A stretch of DNA of 64,000 nt from Rhodococcus sp. KBS0724 (GTDB lineage: Bacteria; Actinomycetota; Actinomycetes; Mycobacteriales; Mycobacteriaceae), in assembly GCF_005938745.2 (NCBI RefSeq), contig NZ_VCBX02000001.1, positions 1,383,501-1,447,500 of the forward strand, given 5' to 3'. Shown here piece after piece: positions 25,790 to 33,978 of this stretch; position 1 is the stretch's first letter; each line of letters starts with the position of its first letter. A program made the translations under genes and the position numbers. The notes beneath the pieces are model-generated. The model saw only the letters and a list, made by a program, of their open reading frames with translations. It was not told the DNA's origin and ran no database searches.

Positions 25790-27000
25790 GTGCACGCGTG
25801 CGGCACGTGATCTGGGGGACGCTCGCTGCGAGTGTCCTGGTGGTGAGTACGGCCTGCGGATCTACGGGAACCGAGGTGACAACGGCGGCAGAACCGCCCG
25901 CCCCCACATCCACGGTGGAGTCTTCACCAGCGGCGAAGAGCGCAGCGCGCGGCGTTGTCTTCGACGATCAACCGTTTGCGACTACCGCTGCCGCCGGAGC
26001 GAGTGCCCGGAAGATTCTGTACGGCTCCACATCCGGTGTCGACGGTCGCGAAACACAGGTGTCGGGAACGGTATTCACTCCGGCCGGCACTCCTCCCGAC
26101 GGCGGCTGGCCAATCGTGTCCGTCGGACATGGCACCACCGGAATCTCGGACGATTGCGCACCGTCCACCTCGCCGACACTGCTCGGGACCATGGGGCTGG
26201 TGGAGCCGCTGCTGAACGCGGGTTACGTTGTCGCGGTCTCGGATTTCGAGGGGCTCGGAACTCCTGATCCGCACCCGTATCTGCAACCGGATACTGCTGC
26301 ATACAACGTGATCGACGCGGTGCGCGCAGCGCGCAACATCGTCCCGGATACGTCGAAGCGGTGGGCCACGTTGGGACTCTCTCAAGGGGGTCAGGCATCG
26401 TGGGCAGCTGCCGAGAAGGCGGGCGAATACGGGGACGGACTCGAATTTGTCGGTGCGGCAAACCTGTCGCCCGCGGCCGACATCTCTCCGATCATCACCA
26501 GTGGAGCGGAAGTGAATCTATCACTGCCCCAACAACTGTTGCTGCCGTATGTTCTCGAGGGTCTGTCGCTGACCCACCCGGATCTCGAGCGCGACGACTA
26601 CGTGCACGGAGCGTTTGCGGAGAACTACGAACTGTTGACGTCATGCCTCACTGCCCGGGTGCCGGAGAAGTTGTCGTTGGTGGGGAAGGTGACGCCGACC
26701 GATACGCGCCCCGCCACCGATGCCGACGCCGATCGAATTCAGGGTTGGCTGAGTGACATCGCGCTGCCCCGGCAGCAAGCGAGCGGCCCGATGTACGTGG
26801 TCGTCGGGGCGAACGACAACCTGATTCTCCCCGAGTGGACCGAGGCCGCGGTGGCCCGGGCATGTTCGGAGGGTGACGTGATCGAGTTCGTGTCGAGGCC
26901 AGGGGAGGGGCACGCGGACGGCCGGGCCGTTCCCGGGGCTGTGCAATGGATTCAGGATCGCTTTGGCGGCGTACCCGCGCCCTCTACCTGCGGGGCCTAG
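25786..27000 (+). CDS. Secreted lipoprotein lipase / alpha-beta hydrolase (LIP family)
   Basis: This 404-residue protein has a lipoprotein signal with a VSTAC-type lipobox (cysteine about residue 23), then a serine/threonine/proline linker. The alpha/beta-hydrolase core has the nucleophile elbow LGLSQGGQAS and a late histidine in GEGHADG. It resembles actinobacterial secretory lipases. It is translationally coupled to the antiporter (ATGA overlap), and its stop is immediately followed by the ATG of the kinase gene. Confidence 0.88.
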   Translation: MSARVRHVIWGTLAASVLVVSTACGSTGTEVTTAAEPPAPTSTVESSPAAKSAARGVVFDDQPFATTAAAGASARKILYGSTSGVDGRETQVSGTVFTPAGTPPDGGWPIVSVGHGTTGISDDCAPSTSPTLLGTMGLVEPLLNAGYVVAVSDFEGLGTPDPHPYLQPDTAAYNVIDAVRAARNIVPDTSKRWATLGLSQGGQASWAAAEKAGEYGDGLEFVGAANLSPAADISPIITSGAEVNLSLPQQLLLPYVLEGLSLTHPDLERDDYVHGAFAENYELLTSCLTARVPEKLSLVGKVTPTDTRPATDADADRIQGWLSDIALPRQQASGPMYVVVGANDNLILPEWTEAAVARACSEGDVIEFVSRPGEGHADGRAVPGAVQWIQDRFGGVPAPSTCGA

Positions 27001-28218
27001 ATGAGCCCCACCGTCGCTGCTCTGTTTGCCTGCGTAGTTGCCCTTCTCATCGCGGCTCTTACTGCGGTCTGGATGCGGACCAGACGCGAGGTCACCTCAC
27101 CTACCGAACGAGCAGTGCATGCGGCGTTGCATACGGCTTCGCTTGCCGCGCGGCCACTTCGGCGCGGACTCGACCGTGATTCGGCTGCCGAAGCGGCGCC
27201 GCATCTGCGCCAGTTGACCGGTGCTCGAGGTTTGGGCATCACCGATGCGGCGGGGATTGTCCTGGCGTGGAACGGGCCGCACGAATCGATGGCAGAGCAG
27301 TTTCACGACGCTGCACTGCGTGCCATCGAAGGCGAACGCCGGGTACTCGTGACCCAATCGGACCTGGTCCGGGGCAGCGACGATCACGCGGTACGCGCCT
27401 TGATCGCCCAGCCGCTTCTCATCGAGGACAGCGGTGTGGTCGGGGTACTGGGGATCGTCACGACGGAGGACCCGTGGCCCGGCATGCTCGGCGCGATCAC
27501 GGAGGTCGCTCGCTACGCGTGCAGCCAAATCGAACTTGCCGATCTCGACGCGTCGCGTGCTCGACTCGACCGAGCGGAAGTTCGCGCACTGCGCGCGCAG
27601 ATCAGCCCGCACTTCATCTACAACGCACTCAATACCGTGGCATCGTTCGTGCGCACGGATCCGACGCGGGCGCGTGAGCTGATTCTCGAGTTCGCCGATT
27701 TCACGCGCTACTCGTTCCGCTCGGCAGGCGAGTTCACGTTGCTCGCCGACGAACTGCGCAACATCGATCGCTACCTGACTCTCGAGCGGGCCAGGTTCGG
27801 TGATGCGCTCGACGTGCGATTGCAGGTGGCGCCCGAAGTGCTCAACGTGGTTCTGCCGTTTCTGGCACTGCAACCGCTGGTGGAGAATGCTGTCCGGCAC
27901 GGCATCTCCGGCAAACCCGAGGGCGGCACCATCAGCATCGTGGCGGCAGACGAAGGCCCGGACTGCGTTATCAGCGTCGAAGACGACGGCGTCGGCATGG
28001 ACCCGGACATGCTGCGGTTCGGCTCGCTCGACGCCATCGAATCCGGGGCCGGCCGGCCCAGCGCTCGGGAGGCCGCGCACGTGGGTCTCGCCAATGTCGA
28101 CGATCGTTTGCGTGCGGCATTCGGCAACGACTACGGCCTGGTGGTGGAGACCGCGCCTGGTGCCGGAACCAAGGTCAGCCTGCGCGTGCCCAAGTTCAAG
28201 CAGGGCATTCGAGTGTGA
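27001..28218 (+). CDS. LytS-type sensor histidine kinase
   Basis: This 405-residue protein has one N-terminal helix (about 5-23), a GAF-like sensory region (about 60-180) and the His_kinase motif ISPHFIYNALNT with H204. The HATPase boxes are LQPLVENAVRHG and DDGVGMDP. It differs from BtsS/LytS by having one helix instead of a multi-helix 5TM module, so it probably senses inside the cell. It forms a pair with the LytTR regulator 51 bp downstream. Confidence 0.88.
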   Translation: MSPTVAALFACVVALLIAALTAVWMRTRREVTSPTERAVHAALHTASLAARPLRRGLDRDSAAEAAPHLRQLTGARGLGITDAAGIVLAWNGPHESMAEQFHDAALRAIEGERRVLVTQSDLVRGSDDHAVRALIAQPLLIEDSGVVGVLGIVTTEDPWPGMLGAITEVARYACSQIELADLDASRARLDRAEVRALRAQISPHFIYNALNTVASFVRTDPTRARELILEFADFTRYSFRSAGEFTLLADELRNIDRYLTLERARFGDALDVRLQVAPEVLNVVLPFLALQPLVENAVRHGISGKPEGGTISIVAADEGPDCVISVEDDGVGMDPDMLRFGSLDAIESGAGRPSAREAAHVGLANVDDRLRAAFGNDYGLVVETAPGAGTKVSLRVPKFKQGIRV

Positions 28219-28269
28219 TCGACGGCTTTGTGGGTTCGGTGCGGGTAACCGTGGGAATATGAGTGTGCT

Positions 28270-29061
28270 GTGAATGAGACTGACATAGGTGCCCAACTGA
28301 CCGTGCTTGCCGTCGACGACGAAAAACCGGCGCTCGACGAGCTGGCTTTCCTGCTGCGCGCGCAAGAAACGGTGGCGCATGTCCATACCGCGTCGGATGC
28401 AACGACGGCGCTGCGGATTCTCCGCGACGGTGGCATCGACGGCGTTTTTCTCGACATCAACATGCCGGGACTCGACGGTCTGGAACTGGCCGGGATTCTC
28501 TCCAATTTTGCCACTCCGCCGCCGGTCGTCTTTGTCACCGCGCACGATGATCGAGCAGTGGCCGCCTTCGATCTCGGTGCGGTCGACTACCTACTCAAGC
28601 CGCTGCGCGAAGAGCGGCTGGCGCAGGCAGTGCGCCGTATCGTGGGTCTGGCGGGGCGCAATCAGGCCGGAGCCAAAGTCGATGCCGCGCCCAGCGACGA
28701 AGTGATTCCGGTGGAACTCGGCGGCGTCACGACACTGGTGCAGCGCTCGGCGGTGGAATGGGTCGAAGCCGACGGAGATTACGCGCGGTTGCATACGGCG
28801 GGTAAGTCGCACCTGGTGCGGATCCCGATTTCTACCCTCGAATCGCGTTGGGCTGAAGCAGGTTTCCTGAGGGTTCACCGTTCGTATCTGGTCTCCCTTG
28901 CTTTGGTGACCGGAATTCGCACCGTCGGCAGTGGTTTGGTGGTGACGCTTCGCCCGCACAGTGGTAAACCGCCGGTGGAGTTGCCGGTCAGCCGTCGGCA
29001 TACGCGCGAATTGAAGGATCGGTTGGTGCGCACCCCCAAGCAGAGTTGGTTGTCGCGGTGA
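28270..29061 (+). CDS. LytTR-family response regulator
   Basis: This 263-residue protein has a receiver domain at about 10-130 with D62 (FLDINMPG) and conserved D16/D17 and K110 region (YLLKPL). It is followed by a LytTR DNA-binding domain at about 150-250 (VEWVEADGDYARLH, then LRVHRSYLVSL). It starts at a GTG. The downstream genes encode a small membrane protein and a sodium:solute symporter. By analogy with BtsSR and YpdAB, which control pyruvate transporters, it probably controls these carriers. Confidence 0.9.
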   Translation: MNETDIGAQLTVLAVDDEKPALDELAFLLRAQETVAHVHTASDATTALRILRDGGIDGVFLDINMPGLDGLELAGILSNFATPPPVVFVTAHDDRAVAAFDLGAVDYLLKPLREERLAQAVRRIVGLAGRNQAGAKVDAAPSDEVIPVELGGVTTLVQRSAVEWVEADGDYARLHTAGKSHLVRIPISTLESRWAEAGFLRVHRSYLVSLALVTGIRTVGSGLVVTLRPHSGKPPVELPVSRRHTRELKDRLVRTPKQSWLSR

Positions 29062-29426
29062 GTGGCCACACCGATCCACCGGCGCGCGAGCGGGTGGTGC
29101 TGGCGCAGCGTCACGGCGCCCGCATTGTGCGTACGCGGGTGGAGGTGGAGGAACAGACCGAGGTCGGCGACGCCATGATCCGTGGTCTGGTTCGTGCCCA
29201 GTTGGGCCTGGCGATTCGGCTGACTGTGGTCGTTGCCGGATCATTGTGTGCGATACCGCTGTTGACCATGCTTTTTCCGGCGCTGTCCGATTACTCGGTG
29301 TGGGGGATCAGGCTTGCGTGGTTGGTGATGGGCGCTGTGTTGCCACTGTTGCTGATCACCGGGTGGGTGTTCGTGCGTCGGGCTGAGCGCAACGAGCAGG
29401 ATTTCACCAATCTCGTGGACGACTGA
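29058..29426 (+). CDS. Small two-helix membrane protein before a symporter
   Basis: This 122-residue protein has a charged N-terminal half and two hydrophobic helices (about 53-75 and 85-105). The GTG start overlaps the response regulator stop (GTGA), and the gene ends 11 bp before the symporter gene. It occupies the place that DUF485 proteins hold beside ActP-like symporters, and a DUF485 gene does precede the second symporter. I infer a similar partner role but see no clear DUF485 signature. Confidence 0.75.
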   Translation: MSGHTDPPARERVVLAQRHGARIVRTRVEVEEQTEVGDAMIRGLVRAQLGLAIRLTVVVAGSLCAIPLLTMLFPALSDYSVWGIRLAWLVMGAVLPLLLITGWVFVRRAERNEQDFTNLVDD

Positions 29427-29437
29427 GCGCGGGCGCT

Positions 29438-31189
29438 GTGGGTGGGCAATCGATTCCGGTGTTGACGGTGTTGGGCATCGTGGCGGCGGCAGTGGCGACG
29501 GTGGCGATCGGAATCTACGGAGTGCGGCTTTCCCGCACCACGTCCGACTTTCTGGTTGCCTCCCGCACCGTGGGGCCGCGGTGGAATGCCACGGCGATCT
29601 CCGGTGAATACCTTTCTGCTGCGTCCTTTCTCGGCGTTGCCGGTCTGGTCGCGAAGTACGGAGCGGACGCGTTGTGGTATCCGATCGGGTTCACCGCCGG
29701 TTATCTGGCGCTACTGCTTTTTGTCGCCGCACCACTCCGCAGGTCGGGCGCGTACACCGTCCCGGACTTCGCGGAATTCCGGTTGGGCTCACCGCGTTTA
29801 CGCAAACTCGCAATGCTCGTGGTTGCGATGGTGTGCATTCTCTACCTGATTCCGCAGTTTCAAGGGGCAGGTCTGACCCTCAATATCCTTCTCGGCGTGC
29901 CAAGTTGGATCGGCGGGGTGGTAGTCGGGGTGATCGTGATTGCCAACGTCGTCGGTGGCGGCATGCGATCCATCACGTTCGTTCAGGCATTCCAATACTG
30001 GCTCAAGCTGTCGGCAGTGGCGATTCCGGCTGTGGCGCTGGCCTTCTACTTCATGGCAGACGAGCATGATGTGGGTGCTCCGGCGCCGCCGACGGTCACT
30101 GAGCAGACCACCGTGGACATCACCACCGATGTTGTGGTGCAGGTGACCCAGCCGGTCACCGTACACGGCGGAACGGTGGACGGTCGTTCCGTTGCGGGCA
30201 GTGTTGTCCTCGAGCCGGGGGAGCACACCCTCGGCGAGGGAATGTCGATGGTTCTGGAAGCCGGTGCAGCCGTTCCGGTGGTAGCCGGGGCGCCGGCGCA
30301 GAATTCGGATTGGATCACGCCCGGTTGGGGATTCGGCGGTCCGCACCCGACGTATCAGGTGTATTCGCTGATCCTTGCGACCTTTCTCGGGACCCTCGGT
30401 TTGCCGCATGTGCTGGTGCGGTTCTACACCAATCCGGACGGGCACACTGCTCGGCTGACGTCGCTGGCCGTCGTGGGTCTTGTCGGCGTCTTCTACCTTT
30501 TTCCGGTCCTGCTCGGGGTGTTCGCGCGGTTGTACGTTCCGCAGTTGCTGATCACCGGAACCTCGGACGCGGCAGTGCTGCTGCTGCCAGGTTCCGTGTT
30601 CTCGGGGTGGGGTGGGCAGTTGCTGGCAGCGCTGGTGGCGTCGGGCGCGATTGCCGCGTTCCTGTCCACGTCGTCTGGTCTGCTCGTGAGTATCGCGGGA
30701 GTGATCAGCACCGACGTCCTACGGGGGCGAATACGAGATTTCCGGATCGCCGCTCTCCTGGCCGGCGCGATTCCGCTGGCCATGTCACTTGCCGTGGTGT
30801 CGGTCGACCTCTCCATCACGGTGGGGTTGGTGTTTGCCGTTGCCGCGTCGACGCTCTGCCCGTTGCTCCTGCTCGGTGTCTGGTGGCGTGGGTTGACGGC
30901 GGTCGGCGCCGGCGCAGGCATGGTGGTGGGCGGCGCCGTAGCCGGGTCGGCAGCCACCGTCGCGATCCTCGGAGGATTGTCGGAAACGGTCTTGAGCGGG
31001 TGGCCGGCCGCGATCTTCGCGTTTCCTGCCGCCGTCAGCGTGCCGCTCGCGTTCGTGACGATGGTGGTGGTCAGTAAGGCGTCGAGCAAGCAAGTACCAG
31101 CGGATATAGCACGGATCTTCACCCGCATGCATGCTCCCGAGCGTCTGGGCATGGGTTCCGATCGCGAAGACGAGCTGCGTCAGCCCTGA
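29438..31189 (+). CDS. Sodium:solute symporter (SSS family) with enlarged external loop
   Basis: This 583-residue transporter of the sodium:solute symporter family is related to the acetate permease ActP. Family motifs include the ISGEYLSAASFLG segment and GLPHVLVRFYTNPDG. Compared with the second symporter in this window it has about 80 extra residues at roughly 205-290, rich in threonine and valine, in what should be an extracytoplasmic loop. It starts at a GTG. The substrate is probably a monocarboxylate. Confidence 0.87.
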   Translation: MGGQSIPVLTVLGIVAAAVATVAIGIYGVRLSRTTSDFLVASRTVGPRWNATAISGEYLSAASFLGVAGLVAKYGADALWYPIGFTAGYLALLLFVAAPLRRSGAYTVPDFAEFRLGSPRLRKLAMLVVAMVCILYLIPQFQGAGLTLNILLGVPSWIGGVVVGVIVIANVVGGGMRSITFVQAFQYWLKLSAVAIPAVALAFYFMADEHDVGAPAPPTVTEQTTVDITTDVVVQVTQPVTVHGGTVDGRSVAGSVVLEPGEHTLGEGMSMVLEAGAAVPVVAGAPAQNSDWITPGWGFGGPHPTYQVYSLILATFLGTLGLPHVLVRFYTNPDGHTARLTSLAVVGLVGVFYLFPVLLGVFARLYVPQLLITGTSDAAVLLLPGSVFSGWGGQLLAALVASGAIAAFLSTSSGLLVSIAGVISTDVLRGRIRDFRIAALLAGAIPLAMSLAVVSVDLSITVGLVFAVAASTLCPLLLLGVWWRGLTAVGAGAGMVVGGAVAGSAATVAILGGLSETVLSGWPAAIFAFPAAVSVPLAFVTMVVVSKASSKQVPADIARIFTRMHAPERLGMGSDREDELRQP

Positions 31190-31340
31190 TTTTTGTCGCG
31201 CCGTTTGTCGCGCTGGTGTGACCGTTCGGCGCACGACTCGACTGCTCACCGTGTGAGCGCCACCACAGCTATTTCATGTGACTCCGATCTCACTAACGTC
31301 TGCACGTAGTTCACTTCACACGCGAGGCGAGGAGCCGGCA

Positions 31341-31703
31341 GTGTCCACAGCAGAAGTCAGTGAGGGACAGTCGCACGAGCGGCGAACCCCGGATGCCCAG
31401 GCATTCATAGACATGCAAGCAAGTCCCGAGTTCCAGGAACTCCGGACGCGCCTGCGAAAGTTCGTTTTCCCCATCACTGCATTCTTTCTGCTCTGGTATG
31501 CGGTGTACGTCCTTCTGGCGACCTACGCTCACGACTTCATGGCGACAAAGGTCCTCGGCAACATCAACCTCGGCATCATTCTGGGCCTCGGCCAGTTCGT
31601 GACGACGTTCGCGATCACCGCCTGGTACGTGAAGTTCGCCGGTCGCGAACTCGATCCGCGTTCCGCTGCTATCCGTGACGAGCTGGAAGGCCCCGCATCG
31701 TGA
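31341..31703 (+). CDS. DUF485 family membrane protein
   Basis: This 120-residue DUF485 protein has the soluble N-terminus with the SPEFQELRTRLRKFVFP motif, then two helices (about 44-64 and 78-100). DUF485 proteins accompany ActP-type symporters. The GTG at 31341 is preferred because GAGGAG lies just upstream. It overlaps the symporter gene by 4 bp. Confidence 0.88.
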   Translation: MSTAEVSEGQSHERRTPDAQAFIDMQASPEFQELRTRLRKFVFPITAFFLLWYAVYVLLATYAHDFMATKVLGNINLGIILGLGQFVTTFAITAWYVKFAGRELDPRSAAIRDELEGPAS

Positions 31704-33337
31704 TCACCACACTCGCCGCGTCCGGGACGGACGTGGGAAACCCCATCTTCAACATCGCGATCTTCCTCGCGTTTGTCGTCGTCACGATGACGCTGGTCAT
31801 TCGCGCCAGCCGCACAACGAAGAAGGCATCCGACTTCTACACCGGCGGCGGGCAGTTCACCGGTCCGCAGAACGGTTTTGCCATCGCCGGTGACTACCTC
31901 TCGGCCGCGTCTTTCCTCGGTATCGCCGGAGCCATTGCCGTCTACGGTTACGACGGTTTCCTGTACTCCATCGGCTTCCTGGTCGCCTGGCTGGTGGCTT
32001 TGCTTCTCGTTGCCGAATTGCTTCGTAACACAGGCAGATTCACGATGGCCGACGTCTTGAGCTTCCGCCTCAAGCAGCGCCCGGTGCGTATGGCTGCGGC
32101 ACTCTCCACTCTCGCCGTCTCCCTTTTCTACCTCCTCGCCCAGATGGCCGGTGCCGGTGGACTTGTCGCTCTGCTGCTCAATATCGAAGGTAAGACCGGT
32201 CAGGCAATCGTGGTCGCCATCGTCGGTGTGCTGATGATCGTCTACGTCTTGGTCGGCGGCATGAAGGGCACCACCTACGTGCAGATGGTCAAGGCCGTTC
32301 TGCTGGTGGCCGGCGCCGGAATCATGTTCGTGCTCGTGCTCTTTGCGGTTCGCGGTAACTTCTCCCAGCTCCTCGCGGACGCTCAGAACGTGGTCAGTAA
32401 CTCCACCAACGAAGCCGTCGCCGGTCGCGACATTCTTGCTCCGGGTGCAAAGTACGGGCTGTCCGGGATGACGAAGCTCGACTTCATCTCTCTCGGAATC
32501 GCTTTGGTGCTCGGCACTGCGGGCCTGCCGCACGTGCTCATGCGCTTCTACACCGTCCCCACCGCCAAGGAAGCTCGCCGTTCCGTCACCTGGGCGATCG
32601 CACTGATCGGCGCCTTCTACCTCTTCACGCTGGTGCTCGGCTACGGCGCAGCCAAGATGGTCGGACCCGACGTGATCCTGGCTGCTCCCGGCAAGGAGAA
32701 CTCAGCGGCACCGCTGCTGGCCTTCGAACTCGGCGGCACGATCTTCCTCGGCATCATCTCGGCCGTGGCCTTTGCCACCATCCTCGCGGTGGTCGCCGGC
32801 CTCGCGATCACGGCGTCGGCGTCGTTCGCTCACGACATCTACGCCAGTGTCATCAAGCGCGGCAACGCAACCGAAGAACAGCAGGTTCGGGTTTCACGTA
32901 TCACCGTTGTCGTGATCGGTGTCATCTCGATCGTTCTCGGTATCGGCGCCATGGGCCAGAACATCGCCTTCCTGGTTGCTCTTGCCTTTGCCGTTGCGGC
33001 CTCGGCGAACCTGCCGACCCTGCTGTACTCGCTCTTCTGGAAGAAGTTCAACACCACGGGTGCGCTGTTCAGCATCTACGGCGGTCTGATCAGCTGCTTG
33101 ACACTGATCGTGTTCTCGCCGGCTATTTCCGGCAAGCCGTCGTCGATGCTCCCGAATTTCGACTTCGCGTGGTTCCCGCTCTCCAACCCCGGCATCGTCT
33201 CGATCCCGCTGGCATTTGCCCTCGGCATCATCGGTACCTACATCGGGCGCAACAAGCCCGAGGATCCTGCCAAGCAGGCCGAGATGGAAGTTCGTTCCCT
33301 CACCGGCGTCGGCGTCGAGAAAGCTGTCGATCACTAG
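31700..33337 (+). CDS. Cation acetate symporter, ActP/MctC-like
   Basis: This 545-residue SSS-family transporter has about 13 helices and family motifs IAGDYLSAASFLG and GTAGLPHVLMRFYTVP. The homologues ActP and MctC take up acetate, propionate and pyruvate with sodium or protons. It is coupled to the DUF485 gene. Together with the LytS/LytTR pair it makes a monocarboxylate uptake locus. Confidence 0.9.
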   Translation: MITTLAASGTDVGNPIFNIAIFLAFVVVTMTLVIRASRTTKKASDFYTGGGQFTGPQNGFAIAGDYLSAASFLGIAGAIAVYGYDGFLYSIGFLVAWLVALLLVAELLRNTGRFTMADVLSFRLKQRPVRMAAALSTLAVSLFYLLAQMAGAGGLVALLLNIEGKTGQAIVVAIVGVLMIVYVLVGGMKGTTYVQMVKAVLLVAGAGIMFVLVLFAVRGNFSQLLADAQNVVSNSTNEAVAGRDILAPGAKYGLSGMTKLDFISLGIALVLGTAGLPHVLMRFYTVPTAKEARRSVTWAIALIGAFYLFTLVLGYGAAKMVGPDVILAAPGKENSAAPLLAFELGGTIFLGIISAVAFATILAVVAGLAITASASFAHDIYASVIKRGNATEEQQVRVSRITVVVIGVISIVLGIGAMGQNIAFLVALAFAVAASANLPTLLYSLFWKKFNTTGALFSIYGGLISCLTLIVFSPAISGKPSSMLPNFDFAWFPLSNPGIVSIPLAFALGIIGTYIGRNKPEDPAKQAEMEVRSLTGVGVEKAVDH

Positions 33338-33376
33338 TGTGGGCGTAGCCCCTCAGCCCTGGTAGGGGGCAGTCCC

Positions 33377-33420
33377 TGTGCGCCTTTCTGGTACCTCCGG
33401 TAACTGGAAAGGCGCACAGC
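33377..33420. repeat. Hairpin repeat copy 2 (GCTGTGCGCC family)
   Basis: CTGTGCGCCTTTC pairs perfectly with GAAAGGCGCACAG (33408-33420) around an 18-nt loop. The outer sequence is the same as in the copies at 8994 and 53013, while the inner TTAATAA part is replaced. It lies 39 bp past the symporter stop and only 14 nt before the ATG of the Rv0910-like gene. Confidence 0.85.
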
Positions 33421-33434
33421 GCTATGGTCGCCCC

Positions 33435-33866
33435 ATGGCAAAACTCACAGTGAAGATCGACGTACCCCTTCCGCCGCAGGAAGTATGGGAGAAGGCCTCC
33501 GATCTCAGTGGTTACGAGAATTGGCTTGTCGTCCACGACGGTTGGCGAGGGGACCTTCCCGAACAATTAGGCGTGGGAACCGAGATCAGCTCAGTAGTCA
33601 CGGTGAAAGGCCTGCGTAATCGCGTGCGCTGGACAATCAAGAAGTACGACGTGCCCACGGCGTTGTCGCTCAAGGGCGACGGTAAAGGCGGCGTCAAGCT
33701 GGGGCTCGAATTGGACGTCAGGCCCAAGGGCGCTGGTTCGGAGTTGGCTTTGATCATCGAACTCGGCGGCGCTCCGCTCTTCGGACCCATCGGTTCCGGC
33801 GTCGCTCGGGCGCTCAAAGGCGATATCGAGCAGTCGTTGGCGGAGTTCGTTCGAATCTACGCCTGA
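33435..33866 (+). CDS. SRPBCC family protein (Rv0910 toxin family)
   Basis: This 143-residue SRPBCC/polyketide-cyclase fold protein (VPLPPQEVWEKASDLSGYENW near the N-terminus) matches the type II toxin-antitoxin Rv0910 family as I know it. In M. tuberculosis Rv0910 directly follows Rv0909. Here the Rv0909-like gene is 9.4 kb upstream. The ATG is 14 nt after a hairpin repeat and has no clear Shine-Dalgarno. SRPBCC proteins bind lipids or other hydrophobic ligands. Toxin activity here is unproven. Confidence 0.85.
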   Translation: MAKLTVKIDVPLPPQEVWEKASDLSGYENWLVVHDGWRGDLPEQLGVGTEISSVVTVKGLRNRVRWTIKKYDVPTALSLKGDGKGGVKLGLELDVRPKGAGSELALIIELGGAPLFGPIGSGVARALKGDIEQSLAEFVRIYA

Positions 33867-33978
33867 ATTCTCACAAGTAGTTACTTTGCGGCAAACATGA
33901 GTTAGGATTCTTTTCGGCGGGATAAACCGGGCATAGGTTTGTTATGGACCTGGTGCTCCGCCGGAGAGGATTCCGCAC

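Noticed and set aside
24653..25795. 380-residue open frame on the minus strand
   Set aside because: It is antisense to the Na+/H+ antiporter, has high His/Gln/Arg content and no domain.
27097..28545. 482-residue open frame on the minus strand
   Set aside because: It is antisense to the LytS/LytTR genes, which carry all expected motifs. Its own composition is not protein-like.
31529..32533. 334-residue open frame on the minus strand
   Set aside because: It is antisense to the DUF485 and ActP-like genes and low in hydrophobic residues.
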